DNA of 64,000 bases from Gammaproteobacteria bacterium HGW-Gammaproteobacteria-15. GTDB lineage: Bacteria; Pseudomonadota; Gammaproteobacteria; Enterobacterales; Alteromonadaceae. The notes beneath the pieces were generated by a model. It was not told the origin of the DNA and ran no database searches. It worked only from the letters and a program-made list of their open reading frames with translations. Shown here in pieces: positions 46,271-56,256 of the stretch. The stretch's first letter is position 1. Every line of letters starts with the position of its first letter. The translations under genes and the position numbers were made by a program. The stretch lies in the NCBI GenBank assembly GCA_002840125.1, contig PGZF01000003.1:1-64000 (forward strand). The letters are read 5' to 3'.

Positions 46271-46357
46271 TGGTGCCTAGGGCCGGACTCGAACCGGCAC
46301 GTTGTCGCCAACGGTGGATTTTGAATCCACTGCGTCTACCAATTTCGCCACCCAGGC
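46271..46357 (-). tRNA. tRNA-Leu(CAA), complete
   Basis: An 87-nt tRNA with encoded CCA end. Acceptor stem GCCTGGG/CCTAGGC (one G-U), anticodon stem GTGGA/TCCAC with loop TTCAAAA and anticodon CAA, long variable arm (GTTGGCGACAAC), and T arm GCCGGTTCGAGTCCGGC. All features are intact. It lies in the same orientation as the adjacent defence operon and beside a broken second copy. Confidence 0.95.
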
Positions 46358-46496
46358 ATTTGAGAGGACTTTTTTATCTTGTAACTAAGCTAGTTACAGG
46401 ACTTTACAAAACTTTACAAGCTGCTTTTAGCGCTGATAACTTTTTAATTGTAGACTAATCAATAAGTTATGTCTACCTCAATCTAAGACGCGTTGC
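46358..46496. other. Spacer between complete and partial tRNA-Leu
   Basis: No gene visible. Contains a short inverted repeat GTAACT-AAGCT-AGTTAC (near 46381) and a direct repeat ACTTTACAA. Likely mobile-element border DNA. Confidence 0.5.
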
Positions 46497-46536
46497 ATTT
46501 TGAATCCGCTGCGTCTACCGATTTCGCCACCCAGGC
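46497..46536 (-). pseudogene. Partial tRNA-Leu(CAA): 5' 40 nt only
   Basis: The 5' half of tRNA-Leu(CAA), nearly identical to the complete gene (differs ATCGG for ATTGG, and GCGGA for GTGGA). It stops one base past the anticodon loop (TTCAAAAT) and then becomes unrelated. Break in or beside the anticodon loop is a typical crossover point of tRNA-targeting integrases. It faces the core gene rdd, so it may be the original chromosomal gene, broken by island insertion. Confidence 0.85.
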
Positions 46537-46696
46537 ACTGAGGGATATTTTGAGGTAAACGCCTGCATTATACGATGCGAATGGCGATGCGCAAGCGAAT
46601 TTATCCGCCGGGCTTTCAGTTGCACAAAATTGCAGCAGCTTCGAAAAAGCGTTGCTGCATGTTACACTTGCGCGGTTTTTATTATCGGACAACGTT

Positions 46697-47194
46697 ATGT
46701 TTGCTAAGGCACCCCGTGCGGGTTTAATTCGCCGTCTGGCGGCTATTATGTATGACTGGTTAATTCTGGCTGCCCTGTGGATGGCGGCCATGGCGTTGGC
46801 GTTGTTGCTGGTGGCGCTGTTAAACAGTGTGGGTGTTATTTCGCTGGCTAACTATACCGATCATGCCGATTTTATTACCCGGCATAAAATCTGGTTTCAG
46901 TTGTACTCTGTGTTGTGGTTTTTCTGGTTTTATCTGTATTTTTGGTACAAAGGTGGCCAAACGCTGGGCATGCGTGCCTGGCGCTTGTTTCTGGTGCAAC
47001 AGGATGGGGCAGCCATCAGCTTTAAACAGGCTGTAGTACGTGCTGTTACGGCGCTGTTGGGGCTGGGCAATTTCTGGCTTTGGCTGCGCTGGGGTAAAGG
47101 CCTGGCGTTGCAGGATCAGCTAAGCAATACCCAGGTAGTAGTGCTGACCAAAGAGCAAAGCAAGCAGCTGAACCTGCATAAAGCAGCGAGGTAA
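46697..47194 (+). CDS. RDD family membrane protein
   Basis: A 165-residue integral membrane protein with RDD-type sequence: RAGLIRRLAAIMYDWLILAALWM (R..YD pattern), YLYFWYKGGQTLGMRAWRLFLV, and SFKQAVVRAVTALLGLGNFWLWLRWGKGLALQDQLSNTQVV. Three helices. Function of RDD proteins is not settled; some affect ion or solute transport. Start taken at ATG 46697; a longer frame runs back to 46652. It is the first core gene right of the tRNA locus and is divergent from it. Confidence 0.88.
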   Translation: MFAKAPRAGLIRRLAAIMYDWLILAALWMAAMALALLLVALLNSVGVISLANYTDHADFITRHKIWFQLYSVLWFFWFYLYFWYKGGQTLGMRAWRLFLVQQDGAAISFKQAVVRAVTALLGLGNFWLWLRWGKGLALQDQLSNTQVVVLTKEQSKQLNLHKAAR

Positions 47195-47309
47195 AATATA
47201 ACAACCAAATTGTACACGCCAACACGCCGTAAATATGTCCCTATAGGCTCGATTCAGGCATCCATGCCTTCAACGGTTGGCTTAGCACAATCTGGTTTAT
47301 TTCTGCACG

Positions 47310-48377
47310 TTAGACCTTCTTCCGCATAAAATACACCGATAGCCCGATAAACAGCAGGCTGGGCACCATAGCGCCAGCCAGTGGGGGTAGCTGATACACC
47401 AGAGCTACCGGGCCGAATACTTCGTTGCTCATATAAAATGCAAAGCCGGTAAGAATACCCATTAACACTCTTGCTGCCATGGTTACGCTTCTTAGCGGGC
47501 CGAAAATAAACGACAGCGCCATCAGTAGCATGGCGGCTATAGTCAGTGGTTGCAGGGTTTTACGCCAGAACGCCAGTTCATAGCGGCTGGATTCCTGAGC
47601 GTTTTGTTGCAGATAGTCGACATAATCATTCAGGCCGGTTAGCGATAGCATTTCTGGCTTTATGGTCACCACGCTCAATTTGTCGGGGGTTAATGAAGAA
47701 CGCCAGCTTTGCTGTGGTGCTAACTGTTTTAGTATTCTGTCGGCAGTAAAGTCCTGCCGTACCACTTGTTGTAACTGCCAGGCATCATTGCGGTATACCG
47801 CGCTATCCGCGCTGACGATAGACACCAGCTTAAGATCGGTATCAAACTGATAAATAATGATATCTTTTAACTGACCGCTGTCGTCCACCTTACCAATATT
47901 GACAAACTGATCACCGTCTTTGGCCCAGATGCCTTGTTGCGCAGCAAACAGGCTGCCATCCGAAATAGCTTTAGTGCGCAGCTCACGGGCGGCGCGATCA
48001 GCAACCGGCGCGCCCCATTCAGCTACAGCCATTACCAGCAACATCATAATCACAGCCGTTTTCATCACCGAGCTGATAATATTAAAACGCGACAAACCAG
48101 CGGCCTGCATAACCACCAGCTCGCTGTTGCTGGCCAGCATGCCAAGGCCAATTAAACCGCCGATTAATGCTGCCATCGGGAAAAAAGTGACCAAATCGCC
48201 GGGCACGCTGTAAAGCGTAAACAGCGCGGCGTGTACCATGTCGTAGTAACCCCGGCCCACAGACCGCATCTGATCAATAAACTTAAACATGGCCGAAATA
48301 ACCAGCAGCACACTTAATGCCAGCATTGTGGTGGTTAAAATAGTACGGCCGATATAGATATCAATAATTTTCAGCAT
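47310..48377 (-). CDS. lptG: LPS export system permease LptG
   Basis: A 355-residue inner-membrane protein: N-terminal helices (DIYIGRTILTTTMLALSVLLVISAMFKFIDQM), beta-jellyroll periplasmic middle (about 140-260), C-terminal helices (RSVTMAARVLMGILTGFAFYMSNEVFGPVALVY). With LptF and the ATPase LptB it lifts LPS out of the inner membrane. It starts 1 bp after the lptF stop in the same direction. A normal core gene. Confidence 0.95.
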   Translation of the reverse strand: MLKIIDIYIGRTILTTTMLALSVLLVISAMFKFIDQMRSVGRGYYDMVHAALFTLYSVPGDLVTFFPMAALIGGLIGLGMLASNSELVVMQAAGLSRFNIISSVMKTAVIMMLLVMAVAEWGAPVADRAARELRTKAISDGSLFAAQQGIWAKDGDQFVNIGKVDDSGQLKDIIIYQFDTDLKLVSIVSADSAVYRNDAWQLQQVVRQDFTADRILKQLAPQQSWRSSLTPDKLSVVTIKPEMLSLTGLNDYVDYLQQNAQESSRYELAFWRKTLQPLTIAAMLLMALSFIFGPLRSVTMAARVLMGILTGFAFYMSNEVFGPVALVYQLPPLAGAMVPSLLFIGLSVYFMRKKV

Positions 48378-48378
48378 G

Positions 48379-49482
48379 TTAAGTTCTACCCGCTAACCAG
48401 GCTTGAAAACGTTGTGCACTGGAACGATGGCGCATAATTAACACTACCCCTACCACTAAGGCACTCAGGTGCAGCCACCACATACCTAACGCTGGCGGAA
48501 TTTTGCCGTCTTCCAATGCAGAGCGGGCGATAATCAGTAAAGAGTAATACCCCAGATACAGCAGCAAGGCGGGTAATAAGCGGCCAAACTTACCCTGACG
48601 CGGATTAACGCGGCTTAACGGTACCGCGATTAACGCCAGCAACGGAATCGATAACGGAATGGCAATACGCCAGTGCCATTCGGCGATGGCTTCATTGCTG
48701 TCCATGCCATATAGCTCGGAGCTTGGCAGGCTGCCAAGCTTACGCCGGCGTTGCTCTACTTCCTGTTCGCGGATCTGGATCTGGTAACGGCCAAATTCGG
48801 TAATTTCAAAGGCCGGTGATTTCACATCACCGGCATAACGGCGGCCCTGTTCAAGCTGCATCATCTGGGCGCCACTGATGTCTTCCTTAACATTACCCGA
48901 CATGGCATACACAATAGAGTGGTCACCCAGGGTATCGCGGGCATTATTTTGTGCCACAAACACTTTTTGTAACTCGCCATTGTCACGGCTAATGCTTTGG
49001 ACAAAGATCACCGCATTTTCGTTTGAGGTATGCTGAAACCGTCCCGGTACCAGAGAGATTAATCCGGCATTGGCATCGGCCTTTTCCAGCAGGCGGTATT
49101 CCTGCTCGGTGGCCCAGGGGCTGAGATACAAAGTCACAGCGCCAGCCACTACAGCCAGCATTAGCGAAAGTAACAACGTAAGGCGGGTAACATACCATTC
49201 GCTTACGCCGGTGGCGTGCAGTACCGTCATTTCACTGTCGGCATATACGCGGCCATACGCTACCAATATGCCAACAAAGGCACTAAGCGGTAGAATAATC
49301 ACGGCCAGTTGCGGTAATTTCAGCGCAACTATGCTCATAACCAGTTGCCCGGGAAGTTCACCTTCAGATGCATCGGCCAGAATTTTGACAAAGCGCTGGC
49401 TAATGATAATGGTCATCAGAATGACAAATACCGCCAGCTGTGACTTAAATACCTCAGCTAACAGGTAACGAAAAATGATCAA
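48379..49482 (-). CDS. lptF: LPS export system permease LptF
   Basis: A 367-residue partner of LptG with the same layout: N-terminal helices (IIFRYLLAEVFKSQLAVFVILMTIIISQRFVKIL), jellyroll middle with FEITEFGRYQIQIREQEVEQRRRK, and C-terminal helices with LSRVNPRQGKFGRLLPALLLYLGYYSLL. Divergent from pepA over a 183-bp shared promoter region. Gene order lptG-lptF-pepA-holC-valS equals that of E. coli. Confidence 0.95.
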   Translation of the reverse strand: MIIFRYLLAEVFKSQLAVFVILMTIIISQRFVKILADASEGELPGQLVMSIVALKLPQLAVIILPLSAFVGILVAYGRVYADSEMTVLHATGVSEWYVTRLTLLLSLMLAVVAGAVTLYLSPWATEQEYRLLEKADANAGLISLVPGRFQHTSNENAVIFVQSISRDNGELQKVFVAQNNARDTLGDHSIVYAMSGNVKEDISGAQMMQLEQGRRYAGDVKSPAFEITEFGRYQIQIREQEVEQRRRKLGSLPSSELYGMDSNEAIAEWHWRIAIPLSIPLLALIAVPLSRVNPRQGKFGRLLPALLLYLGYYSLLIIARSALEDGKIPPALGMWWLHLSALVVGVVLIMRHRSSAQRFQAWLAGRT

Positions 49483-49665
49483 AACGCCCCCTAAAAACCT
49501 GCCTTTTTGCTGGAACCCTGGCGATTTTTCAGTAAACTTGATATTTATAGCAATTATTATCGACCAAACGGCTTAGAAAACCGAGCTTTTTTATAAATTC
49601 ACGGTAGAATTTGGCCATATATGTGCAGGTTATGTTAGCACAGTCTATTAGAATCAGGAGTTAGT
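49483..49665. promoter_or_regulatory. Shared promoter region of lptF and pepA
   Basis: A 183-bp AT-rich spacer between divergent genes must hold both promoters. No particular box could be set with confidence. A good AGGAG precedes pepA. Confidence 0.45.
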
Positions 49666-51174
49666 ATGGAGTTCAGCGTAAAAAGCGGAAGTCCGGAAAA
49701 ACAACGCAGTGCATGCATTGTGGTTGGCGTGTACGAGCCGCGCCGTCTTTCCGCCGTAGCAGAACAACTGGATAAAATCAGTGAAGGATATATCAGCAAC
49801 CTGTTGCGCCGTGGTGATCTTGAAGGCAAACCAGGCCAGATGCTGTTACTGCACCATGTGCCTAACGTACTGAGCGAGCGTGTATTATTAGTAGGTTGCG
49901 GTAAAGAGCGTGAGCTGGACGAGCGCCAGTACCGGCAAATTATTGCCAAAACGATCAGCACCTTAAACGAAACTGGTTCAATGGAAGCAGTATGCTTTTT
50001 ATCTGAATTACACGTAAAAGGTCGCGATACCTACTGGAAAGTGCGCCACGCGGTGGAAACCACACAAGACTGCCTGTACGTATTTGATCGCTTAAAAAGC
50101 AAAAAAGATGAAACCCGCCGCCCGCTGCGCAAAATTGTATTTAATGTACCAACCCGGCGCGATCTGACCATTGGCGAAAAAGCAGTAGAACATGGCTTAG
50201 CCATCGCTGCCGGTATTAAACAATGTAAAGACGTCGGCAATATGCCGCCCAATATCTGTACGCCGCAATATCTGGCTGATCAGGCACTGTTGCTGGCCGA
50301 AAGCTCAGCCAAAATCAGTGTCGATGTGTTAGGCCCGGAAGAGTTGGCCGCACACGGCATGAATTCTTACCTGGCGGTTGGCCGTGGTTCGGTAAACGGC
50401 CCGCGCATGGCAGTGATTAAATACAACGGTGCCGGTAACGACAGCGCGCCGGTGGTATTGGTAGGTAAAGGCTTAACCTTCGACTCGGGCGGTATCAGTT
50501 TAAAACCGGGCGATGGTATGGACGAAATGAAATACGATATGTGTGGCGCCGCCTCTGTGCTGGGTACTATGCATGCAGTAGTCAATTTAAACCTGCCAAT
50601 TAATATTGTTGCGGTATTAGCTGGTGCAGAGAACATGCCGGATGCTAACGCCTACCGGCCGGGTGATATTCTAACCACCATGTCGGGCCAAACGGTGGAA
50701 GTATTAAACACCGATGCCGAAGGCCGCTTAGTGCTGTGCGATGCGTTAACCTATGTTGAGCGTTTTGACCCCGAGCTGGTAATAGACGTTGCTACGTTAA
50801 CCGGCGCCTGCGTTATTGCGCTGGGTAAACATGCTACCGGCTTACTGAGTAACCATAACCCGTTGGCGCATGAAATTTTAAATGCGTCAGAGCAAAGTGG
50901 CGATCGTGCCTGGCGTCTGCCACTGTGGGATGATTACCAGGATCAGTTGGAAAGCCCCTTTGCCGATTTCAGTAACTTAGGTGGCCGTGCCGCCGGTACT
51001 ATTACTGCCGCCTGCTTTTTATCGCGCTTTACCCGCAAGTATAACTGGGCACACCTGGATATTGCCGGTACTGCCTGGCGCAGTGGTGGTAAAGATAAAG
51101 GCAGCACCGGCCGGCCGGTACCGCTGTTAACCCAGTTTTTAATTAACCGGGTTGGCCAACAGCAGGACAACTAA
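49666..51174 (+). CDS. pepA: Leucyl aminopeptidase PepA
   Basis: A 502-residue M17 metallopeptidase. Metal and catalytic residues are in the C-terminal half: [35 protein letters not shown] and the family signature [16 protein letters not shown]. The N-terminal domain is used in DNA binding by the E. coli protein (Xer recombination, carAB control), although that role is only assumed here. Its stop shares a base with the holC start (TAATG), so the two are translated together. Confidence 0.96.
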   Translation: MEFSVKSGSPEKQRSACIVVGVYEPRRLSAVAEQLDKISEGYISNLLRRGDLEGKPGQMLLLHHVPNVLSERVLLVGCGKERELDERQYRQIIAKTISTLNETGSMEAVCFLSELHVKGRDTYWKVRHAVETTQDCLYVFDRLKSKKDETRRPLRKIVFNVPTRRDLTIGEKAVEHGLAIAAGIKQCKDVGNMPPNICTPQYLADQALLLAESSAKISVDVLGPEELAAHGMNSYLAVGRGSVNGPRMAVIKYNGAGNDSAPVVLVGKGLTFDSGGISLKPGDGMDEMKYDMCGAASVLGTMHAVVNLNLPINIVAVLAGAENMPDANAYRPGDILTTMSGQTVEVLNTDAEGRLVLCDALTYVERFDPELVIDVATLTGACVIALGKHATGLLSNHNPLAHEILNASEQSGDRAWRLPLWDDYQDQLESPFADFSNLGGRAAGTITAACFLSRFTRKYNWAHLDIAGTAWRSGGKDKGSTGRPVPLLTQFLINRVGQQQDN

Positions 51175-51617
51175 TGCAGGTTAGCTTTTATCTGTTAAGT
51201 GACAACACCAGCGAAAATGAGCTGAGCAGTACGCCAGCTCATTTTACTTTAGCTTGCCAGCTATGCGCCGACTTGTACCGCGCCAAACAACGGGTTTTCG
51301 TTTATACTGCCGACCAGCAACAGGCCGAAGCGTTCGACGAACTGCTGTGGCAATTTGATGCGCAGCGTTTTGTGCCGCATAACCTGAGCGGCGAAGGCCC
51401 GAAATACGGTGCACCGGTAGAAATAAGCTGGCAGGCACCACGGCAAAACCGCCAGGTGCTGATTAATTTAGCCACTGAGATCCCGGCTTTTGCCAACCGC
51501 TTTAGCCAAATCATCGAATTTGTTCCCGCCGCCGAGCAATTAAAAGCACAGGCGCGGGAGCGTTTTAAGCAATATCGTCAGTTGGGCGTTAACCCGCAAA
51601 CCGTTAATGCCCCCTGA
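51174..51617 (+). CDS. holC: DNA polymerase III chi subunit
   Basis: A 147-residue protein of the HolC family: [14 protein letters not shown] at the start, [46 protein letters not shown], and [33 protein letters not shown]. It links the clamp loader to SSB. Position between pepA and valS is conserved in gammaproteobacteria. Confidence 0.95.
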   Translation: MQVSFYLLSDNTSENELSSTPAHFTLACQLCADLYRAKQRVFVYTADQQQAEAFDELLWQFDAQRFVPHNLSGEGPKYGAPVEISWQAPRQNRQVLINLATEIPAFANRFSQIIEFVPAAEQLKAQARERFKQYRQLGVNPQTVNAP

Positions 51618-51631
51618 GTACAGGTACTATC

Positions 51632-54487
51632 ATGGAAAAGACGTTTAACCCCAGTGAAATAGAGCAGGCGATGTATAACGCCTGGCAGGCCAAAGGCTAC
51701 TTTGCGCCACACGGTGATGAAAGCAACGGCAACTACTGCATTATGATCCCGCCGCCAAATGTTACCGGCAGCCTGCATATGGGCCATGCCTTTCAGCAAA
51801 CCATTATGGATGCCTTAACCCGCTACCAGCGTATGCAGGGTAAAAACACCCTGTGGCAGGTAGGTACCGACCACGCCGGTATTGCCACCCAGATGGTGGT
51901 AGAGCGCAAGCTGGCGGCTGAAGGCTTACCGGGTCGCCACCAACTGGGCCGTGATGCGTTTATTGAAAAAGTCTGGCAGTGGAAGGAAGAGTCCGGCGGC
52001 ACTATTACCTCGCAGATGCGCCGTTTAGGTAACTCGGTAGACTGGCAACGTGAACGTTTCACTATGGATGAAGGCTTATCCAATGCAGTGCAGGAAGTCT
52101 TTGTGCGCTTGTATGACGACGAGCTGATTTACCGCGGCAAGCGCCTGGTAAACTGGGATCCGAAACTGCACACCGCCATCTCTGATCTGGAAGTGGAAAA
52201 CAAAGAGCAAAAAGGTCAGATGTGGCATTTGCGCTATCCGCTGGCCGACGGCGCTGTAACGGCCGATGGCAAAAATTACCTGGTCGTGGCGACCACCAGG
52301 CCGGAAACCATGCTGGGGGACACCGGCGTAGCAGTAAACCCGGAAGATGAACGCTATAAGGCACTGATTGGCAAAGAGGTGTTACTGCCGCTGGTAAACC
52401 GCCGTATTCCCGTAGTGGCCGATGAGCATGCCGATATGGAAAAAGGCACCGGCTGCGTCAAAATTACCCCGGCGCACGATTTTAACGACTATGAAGTGGG
52501 TAAGCGCCATCAGCTGCCAATGATTAACGTGATGACACCGGATGCCACTATCCGTAGCGAAGGCGAAGGCTTCCACAGCAATGGCGAATTAAACCCGGCG
52601 CTGGTTGGCGTTATTCCTGCTGAGTATCAGGGCCTGGACCGCTATGCCGCGCGTAAAGCTATAGTTGCTGCCTTTGATGCCGCCGGCTTGCTGGAAAAAA
52701 CAGAGGATCACAACAACACCCTGCCGTACGGTGACCGTAGCGGCGTGGTGATTGAACCGCTGTTAACCGATCAGTGGTATGTGCGGGTTGCGCCACTGGC
52801 GAAAACCGCAACTGAAGCGGTAGAAAGCGGCCTGATTGAATTTGTGCCCAAGCAGTACGAAAACATGTACTACAGCTGGATGCGCGATATTCAGGACTGG
52901 TGTATCTCTCGTCAGCTATGGTGGGGCCACCGTATTCCGGCCTGGTACGACCAAAACGGTAAAGTTTATGTTGGCCGCAATGAAGCTGAAGTGCGCGCTA
53001 AACATCAGTTAGCCGACAGCGTAACGTTAAAACAGGATGATGACGTACTGGACACCTGGTTCAGCTCGGCGTTGTGGACCTTCTCTACCCTGGGCTGGCC
53101 GGACGATACCGAGGCACTGCGCACTTTCCATCCCACCAATGTGCTGGTAACCGGTTTTGACATTATTTTCTTCTGGGTTGCCAGAATGATCATGATGACC
53201 ATGCACTTTATTAAAGATAAAGGCGGCAAGGCGCAGGTACCGTTTAAAACGGTGTATGTTACCGGGCTTATCCGCGATGAAAACGGCGATAAAATGTCTA
53301 AATCCAAGGGCAACGTGGTTGACCCGCTGGATATGATCGACGGCATTACGCTGGACGAGTTACTGGCTAAACGCACCAGCAATATGATGCAGCCCAAAGA
53401 TGCCGAGAAAATTGCTGAACGCACCCGCAAGCAATTCCCTGAAGGTATCAGCGCCAGCGGCACCGATGCACTGCGCTTTACCTTAGCGGCGCTGGCATCT
53501 ACCGGCCGTGATATTAACTGGGATATGAAGCGCTTAGAGGGCTACCGCAACTTCTGCAATAAACTGTGGAACGCCAGCCGCTATGTGCTGATGAACACTG
53601 AAGGCCAGGACTGCGGCTTTAACGGCGGCGATATGCAGTTATCGCTGGCCGACAAATGGATACTGGCGCAGTACCAGCAAACCGTTAAGCAAGTGCGGCA
53701 GTACTTTGATACCTACCGCTTTGATTTAGCCGCTACCGCGCTGTACGAATTTACCTGGAACCAGTTCTGTGACTGGTATTTAGAGCTGACCAAACCGGTG
53801 CTGTTTAAAGGCAATGACGCCCAGCAACGCGCTACCCGCCATACCCTGGTTACCGTGCTGGAAAGCCTGCTGCGCTTGATGCACCCGATAATGCCGTTTA
53901 TTACCGAAACCATTTGGCAGTCGGTAAAACCGCTGGCTAACATCACTGATGACAGCATTATGCTGCAAGCTTACCCGCAAGTGGATGACAGCCTGGTTGA
54001 TGCTACAGCCACCAACGATCTGGAATGGTTAAAAGCAGTGATCACCGCCATTCGTAACGTGCGCGGCGAGATGAATATTGCACCGGGTAAGCCGCTGAGC
54101 ATATTGCTGCGCAACGTAAACAGCGAAGAGCAGCGCCGTTTAAGTGAAAACGAAAGCTTTTTGATGAACCTGGCCAAGCTGGAGCAAATCACTGTGCTGT
54201 CAGCTGATGCGCCGGCACCAACCTGCGCCACGCAGTTAATCGGCAGCATGGATTTACTCATTCCAATGGCCGGTTTAATTGATAAAGACGCTGAGCTTAG
54301 CCGTATTGCCAAGCAGCTGGAGAAAACCCAGCAAGAACTGGCCCGTGTGGCAGGCAAGCTTGGCAACGAAGGTTTTGTTGCCAAAGCCCCGGAAGCGGTG
54401 CTGGACAAAGAGCGCGCCAAGCAAGCCGAGCTGGAGCAGGCCGTGGTTAAGCTGCAAGCCCAACAAGCCGAGATCGCTGCGCTGTAA
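51632..54487 (+). CDS. valS: Valyl-tRNA synthetase
   Basis: A 951-residue class Ia synthetase. HIGH motif as [16 protein letters not shown] near residue 50, editing domain with [15 protein letters not shown] and [20 protein letters not shown] motif as DKMSKSKGN near 555, anticodon domain, and C-terminal coiled coil ([35 protein letters not shown]). Complete length. It lies 14 bp after holC and ends with a strong terminator. Confidence 0.97.
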   Translation: MEKTFNPSEIEQAMYNAWQAKGYFAPHGDESNGNYCIMIPPPNVTGSLHMGHAFQQTIMDALTRYQRMQGKNTLWQVGTDHAGIATQMVVERKLAAEGLPGRHQLGRDAFIEKVWQWKEESGGTITSQMRRLGNSVDWQRERFTMDEGLSNAVQEVFVRLYDDELIYRGKRLVNWDPKLHTAISDLEVENKEQKGQMWHLRYPLADGAVTADGKNYLVVATTRPETMLGDTGVAVNPEDERYKALIGKEVLLPLVNRRIPVVADEHADMEKGTGCVKITPAHDFNDYEVGKRHQLPMINVMTPDATIRSEGEGFHSNGELNPALVGVIPAEYQGLDRYAARKAIVAAFDAAGLLEKTEDHNNTLPYGDRSGVVIEPLLTDQWYVRVAPLAKTATEAVESGLIEFVPKQYENMYYSWMRDIQDWCISRQLWWGHRIPAWYDQNGKVYVGRNEAEVRAKHQLADSVTLKQDDDVLDTWFSSALWTFSTLGWPDDTEALRTFHPTNVLVTGFDIIFFWVARMIMMTMHFIKDKGGKAQVPFKTVYVTGLIRDENGDKMSKSKGNVVDPLDMIDGITLDELLAKRTSNMMQPKDAEKIAERTRKQFPEGISASGTDALRFTLAALASTGRDINWDMKRLEGYRNFCNKLWNASRYVLMNTEGQDCGFNGGDMQLSLADKWILAQYQQTVKQVRQYFDTYRFDLAATALYEFTWNQFCDWYLELTKPVLFKGNDAQQRATRHTLVTVLESLLRLMHPIMPFITETIWQSVKPLANITDDSIMLQAYPQVDDSLVDATATNDLEWLKAVITAIRNVRGEMNIAPGKPLSILLRNVNSEEQRRLSENESFLMNLAKLEQITVLSADAPAPTCATQLIGSMDLLIPMAGLIDKDAELSRIAKQLEKTQQELARVAGKLGNEGFVAKAPEAVLDKERAKQAELEQAVVKLQAQQAEIAAL

Positions 54488-54510
54488 ACCAAGTGAGTTT
54501 TGTAGTGCTA

Positions 54511-54535
54511 AGGCGGCCTGATGGCCGCCTTTTTT
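54511..54535 (+). terminator. Intrinsic terminator after valS
   Basis: GGCGGCC-TGAT-GGCCGCC stem followed by six Ts. Ends the pepA-holC-valS transcript. Confidence 0.93.
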
Positions 54536-54726
54536 ATCCGCGTTGTATTGCCGGCAGGTGAAATAAGCCTGCATGGTATGTATTTTCACTAACCGATAGT
54601 GAAAGCCGCTACTTATCTCACCAAGATAAAAATATAAACCAGATTAATTTCAAAGTGTTATAAGGTTTTTCGCTATGGCGCATTATTTGCAAATCCCTAA
54701 TTTCTATAACTAAAGGATTGATATGA

Positions 54727-55953
54727 ATGAAAAAACTCTGTGGATTTGCCATCGTGTTGTTCTCTGCCATAGCCGCACTATGGTTTGTGCTGCCAAAGCA
54801 GCAAAACGTCAGCCAGGGTATAGCCGAGCTGGAGCTGTACTTGCCTGCCCTGATGGAAGAGGCCGCTATACCCGGCCTTGCGATTGCGCGGATTAAAAAC
54901 GGTCAGACGGTATTGCTGCAAACTTATGGCAAAGCCAATATTGAAACCGGCGCGCCGGTAACCAAAGACACCTTATTTAATCTGGCCTCGATCAGTAAAC
55001 CCATCATGGGCCTTGTGCTGTTGCAACTGGTGGAGCAGGGGAAGCTCGATTTAGAGCAAGATATTAATAACTACCTGCCATTCAGGGTCGATAATCCCCA
55101 TACTGCAGAGGAAAAAATAACCTTGCGTCATCTGGCCAGCCACTCATCTGGCATTGCCGATTTTTATGACATCAACAGTTATGCAGAAAATCAGGATCCA
55201 GCTATCTCCTTAGAGCAACATCTAACCAGCCTGTTGTTAGCTGATGGTGATAATTACCAGAAAGGTCAACACTTTTTACCGCAGTTACCCGGTGAAAAGC
55301 GTCAGTACAGTAATTTGGCTGCCGGGCTTGCCGGCTATCTGGTTGAAGCTACGACAGGCATGTCGCTGGCGCAGTACAGCAAAGATAATTTGTTTCCTGC
55401 TTTGGCGATGCACCATAGCAGCTGGTTGCTGCATGATGTGGCTCTGGAAACTGTGGCAGTACCTTATGAAGTAGAACAATGTGTACCTTATTTGTTCCTT
55501 TGCGCAGATACGGAATCGTCCAGCCTAAACTACCTGATTAGTCGTTATATTAATCCGCCAGCAAAGTACAAAAGCTTCAAACCTTACCCGCATTTCGGTA
55601 ATCCACAATACCCGGACGGAGGCGTTCGCAGCAGCATCAGCGAACTGAGTCAGTTCCTGGTTGCCATATTGAACAATCAGGATAGTGCTGGTCGTCCTTT
55701 ATTGTCGGACGCTATGTATAACGAAATGTTTAGCTTACAGCTGCCAGAGTCAGTTTCTGCTAATCAACGTTTTTTCTGGCGCGACAATGAAATGGGTTTA
55801 ACAGGCCATATGGGTTCAGACTTAGGTGTCTTTACCGCGCTTTATTTTGATCGCAGTAGTAAAGACGGTTTTATTATCCTGATGAACCGAGGTGTGGACG
55901 ACAAAGCGGCAGCTGCCATGAAGCAGATTGCCACAAAGTTAGTTGGGCTTTAG
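54727..55953 (+). CDS. Serine hydrolase, beta-lactamase/class C-like family
   Basis: A 408-residue exported or membrane-anchored protein. The first 23 residues are a hydrophobic signal/anchor (KKLCGFAIVLFSAIAALWFVL). Catalytic SxxK is S88-ISK91 (NLASISKP), second motif YSN in RQYSNLAAGL, and HMGSDLG near the end replaces the KTG box. This group (Pfam Beta-lactamase) holds D-aminopeptidases, esterases and PBP-like enzymes. The absent KTG box argues against true beta-lactamase action. It has its own promoter region after the valS terminator; AAAGGA precedes the start. Confidence 0.85.
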   Translation: MKKLCGFAIVLFSAIAALWFVLPKQQNVSQGIAELELYLPALMEEAAIPGLAIARIKNGQTVLLQTYGKANIETGAPVTKDTLFNLASISKPIMGLVLLQLVEQGKLDLEQDINNYLPFRVDNPHTAEEKITLRHLASHSSGIADFYDINSYAENQDPAISLEQHLTSLLLADGDNYQKGQHFLPQLPGEKRQYSNLAAGLAGYLVEATTGMSLAQYSKDNLFPALAMHHSSWLLHDVALETVAVPYEVEQCVPYLFLCADTESSSLNYLISRYINPPAKYKSFKPYPHFGNPQYPDGGVRSSISELSQFLVAILNNQDSAGRPLLSDAMYNEMFSLQLPESVSANQRFFWRDNEMGLTGHMGSDLGVFTALYFDRSSKDGFIILMNRGVDDKAAAAMKQIATKLVGL

Positions 55954-56034
55954 TTTCTCAGGCTATAAAGCATAAACCGCTGTACTTACTGTAGGCAAGG
56001 CTTTGCCAGCCAAGGGCTGGCAGAAATATTCCAT

Positions 56035-56062
56035 TTGTAGAAAAAATAATTTTTGCTATGAT
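56035..56062 (+). promoter_or_regulatory. Sigma-70-like promoter for the NhaC-family gene
   Basis: TTGTAG (56035-56040), 16 bp, TATGAT (56057-56062). It predicts a 5' leader of about 190 nt before the start at 56257. Confidence 0.55.
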
Positions 56063-56223
56063 TGCGCGGTATTTCGGCAGCTGGCTGCAAATACACTTGC
56101 ACTGCGTATTTATGCAGTAAAGTCTGATGTTTAGCGCTCATTTTTTCAGCGCAGCACGGCTGATATAGCAAGCAAACGCTCCGTTGAGTTTGGTTATCTG
56201 CTGCAACGGTTCACTTAACTTTA

Positions 56224-56243
56224 TCCGGCCTGCCGGACTTTTT
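56224..56243 (+). terminator. Terminator-like hairpin 13 nt before the NhaC-family start (possible attenuator)
   Basis: TCCGGC-CT-GCCGGA followed by CTTTTT (56224-56243). Upstream in the same leader CCGTTG/CAACGG (around 56181-56209) and GCGCT/AGCGC can pair, so alternative folds are possible. Its place inside the leader, not after the upstream gene, suggests conditional termination. Confidence 0.6.
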
Positions 56244-56256
56244 CAGAGAATAATAA

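Noticed and set aside
46497..46536. Second functional tRNA-Leu
   Set aside because: Only the 5' 40 nt are present; no 3' acceptor strand, variable arm or T arm follows.
54727..55953. True class C beta-lactamase
   Set aside because: SxxK and YSN are present but the KTG box is not; the wider serine hydrolase family is the safe call.
56063..56256. Lysine riboswitch before the NhaC-family gene
   Set aside because: The conserved GAGG-type core and AAGGGG-like segments of the L-box are not visible.
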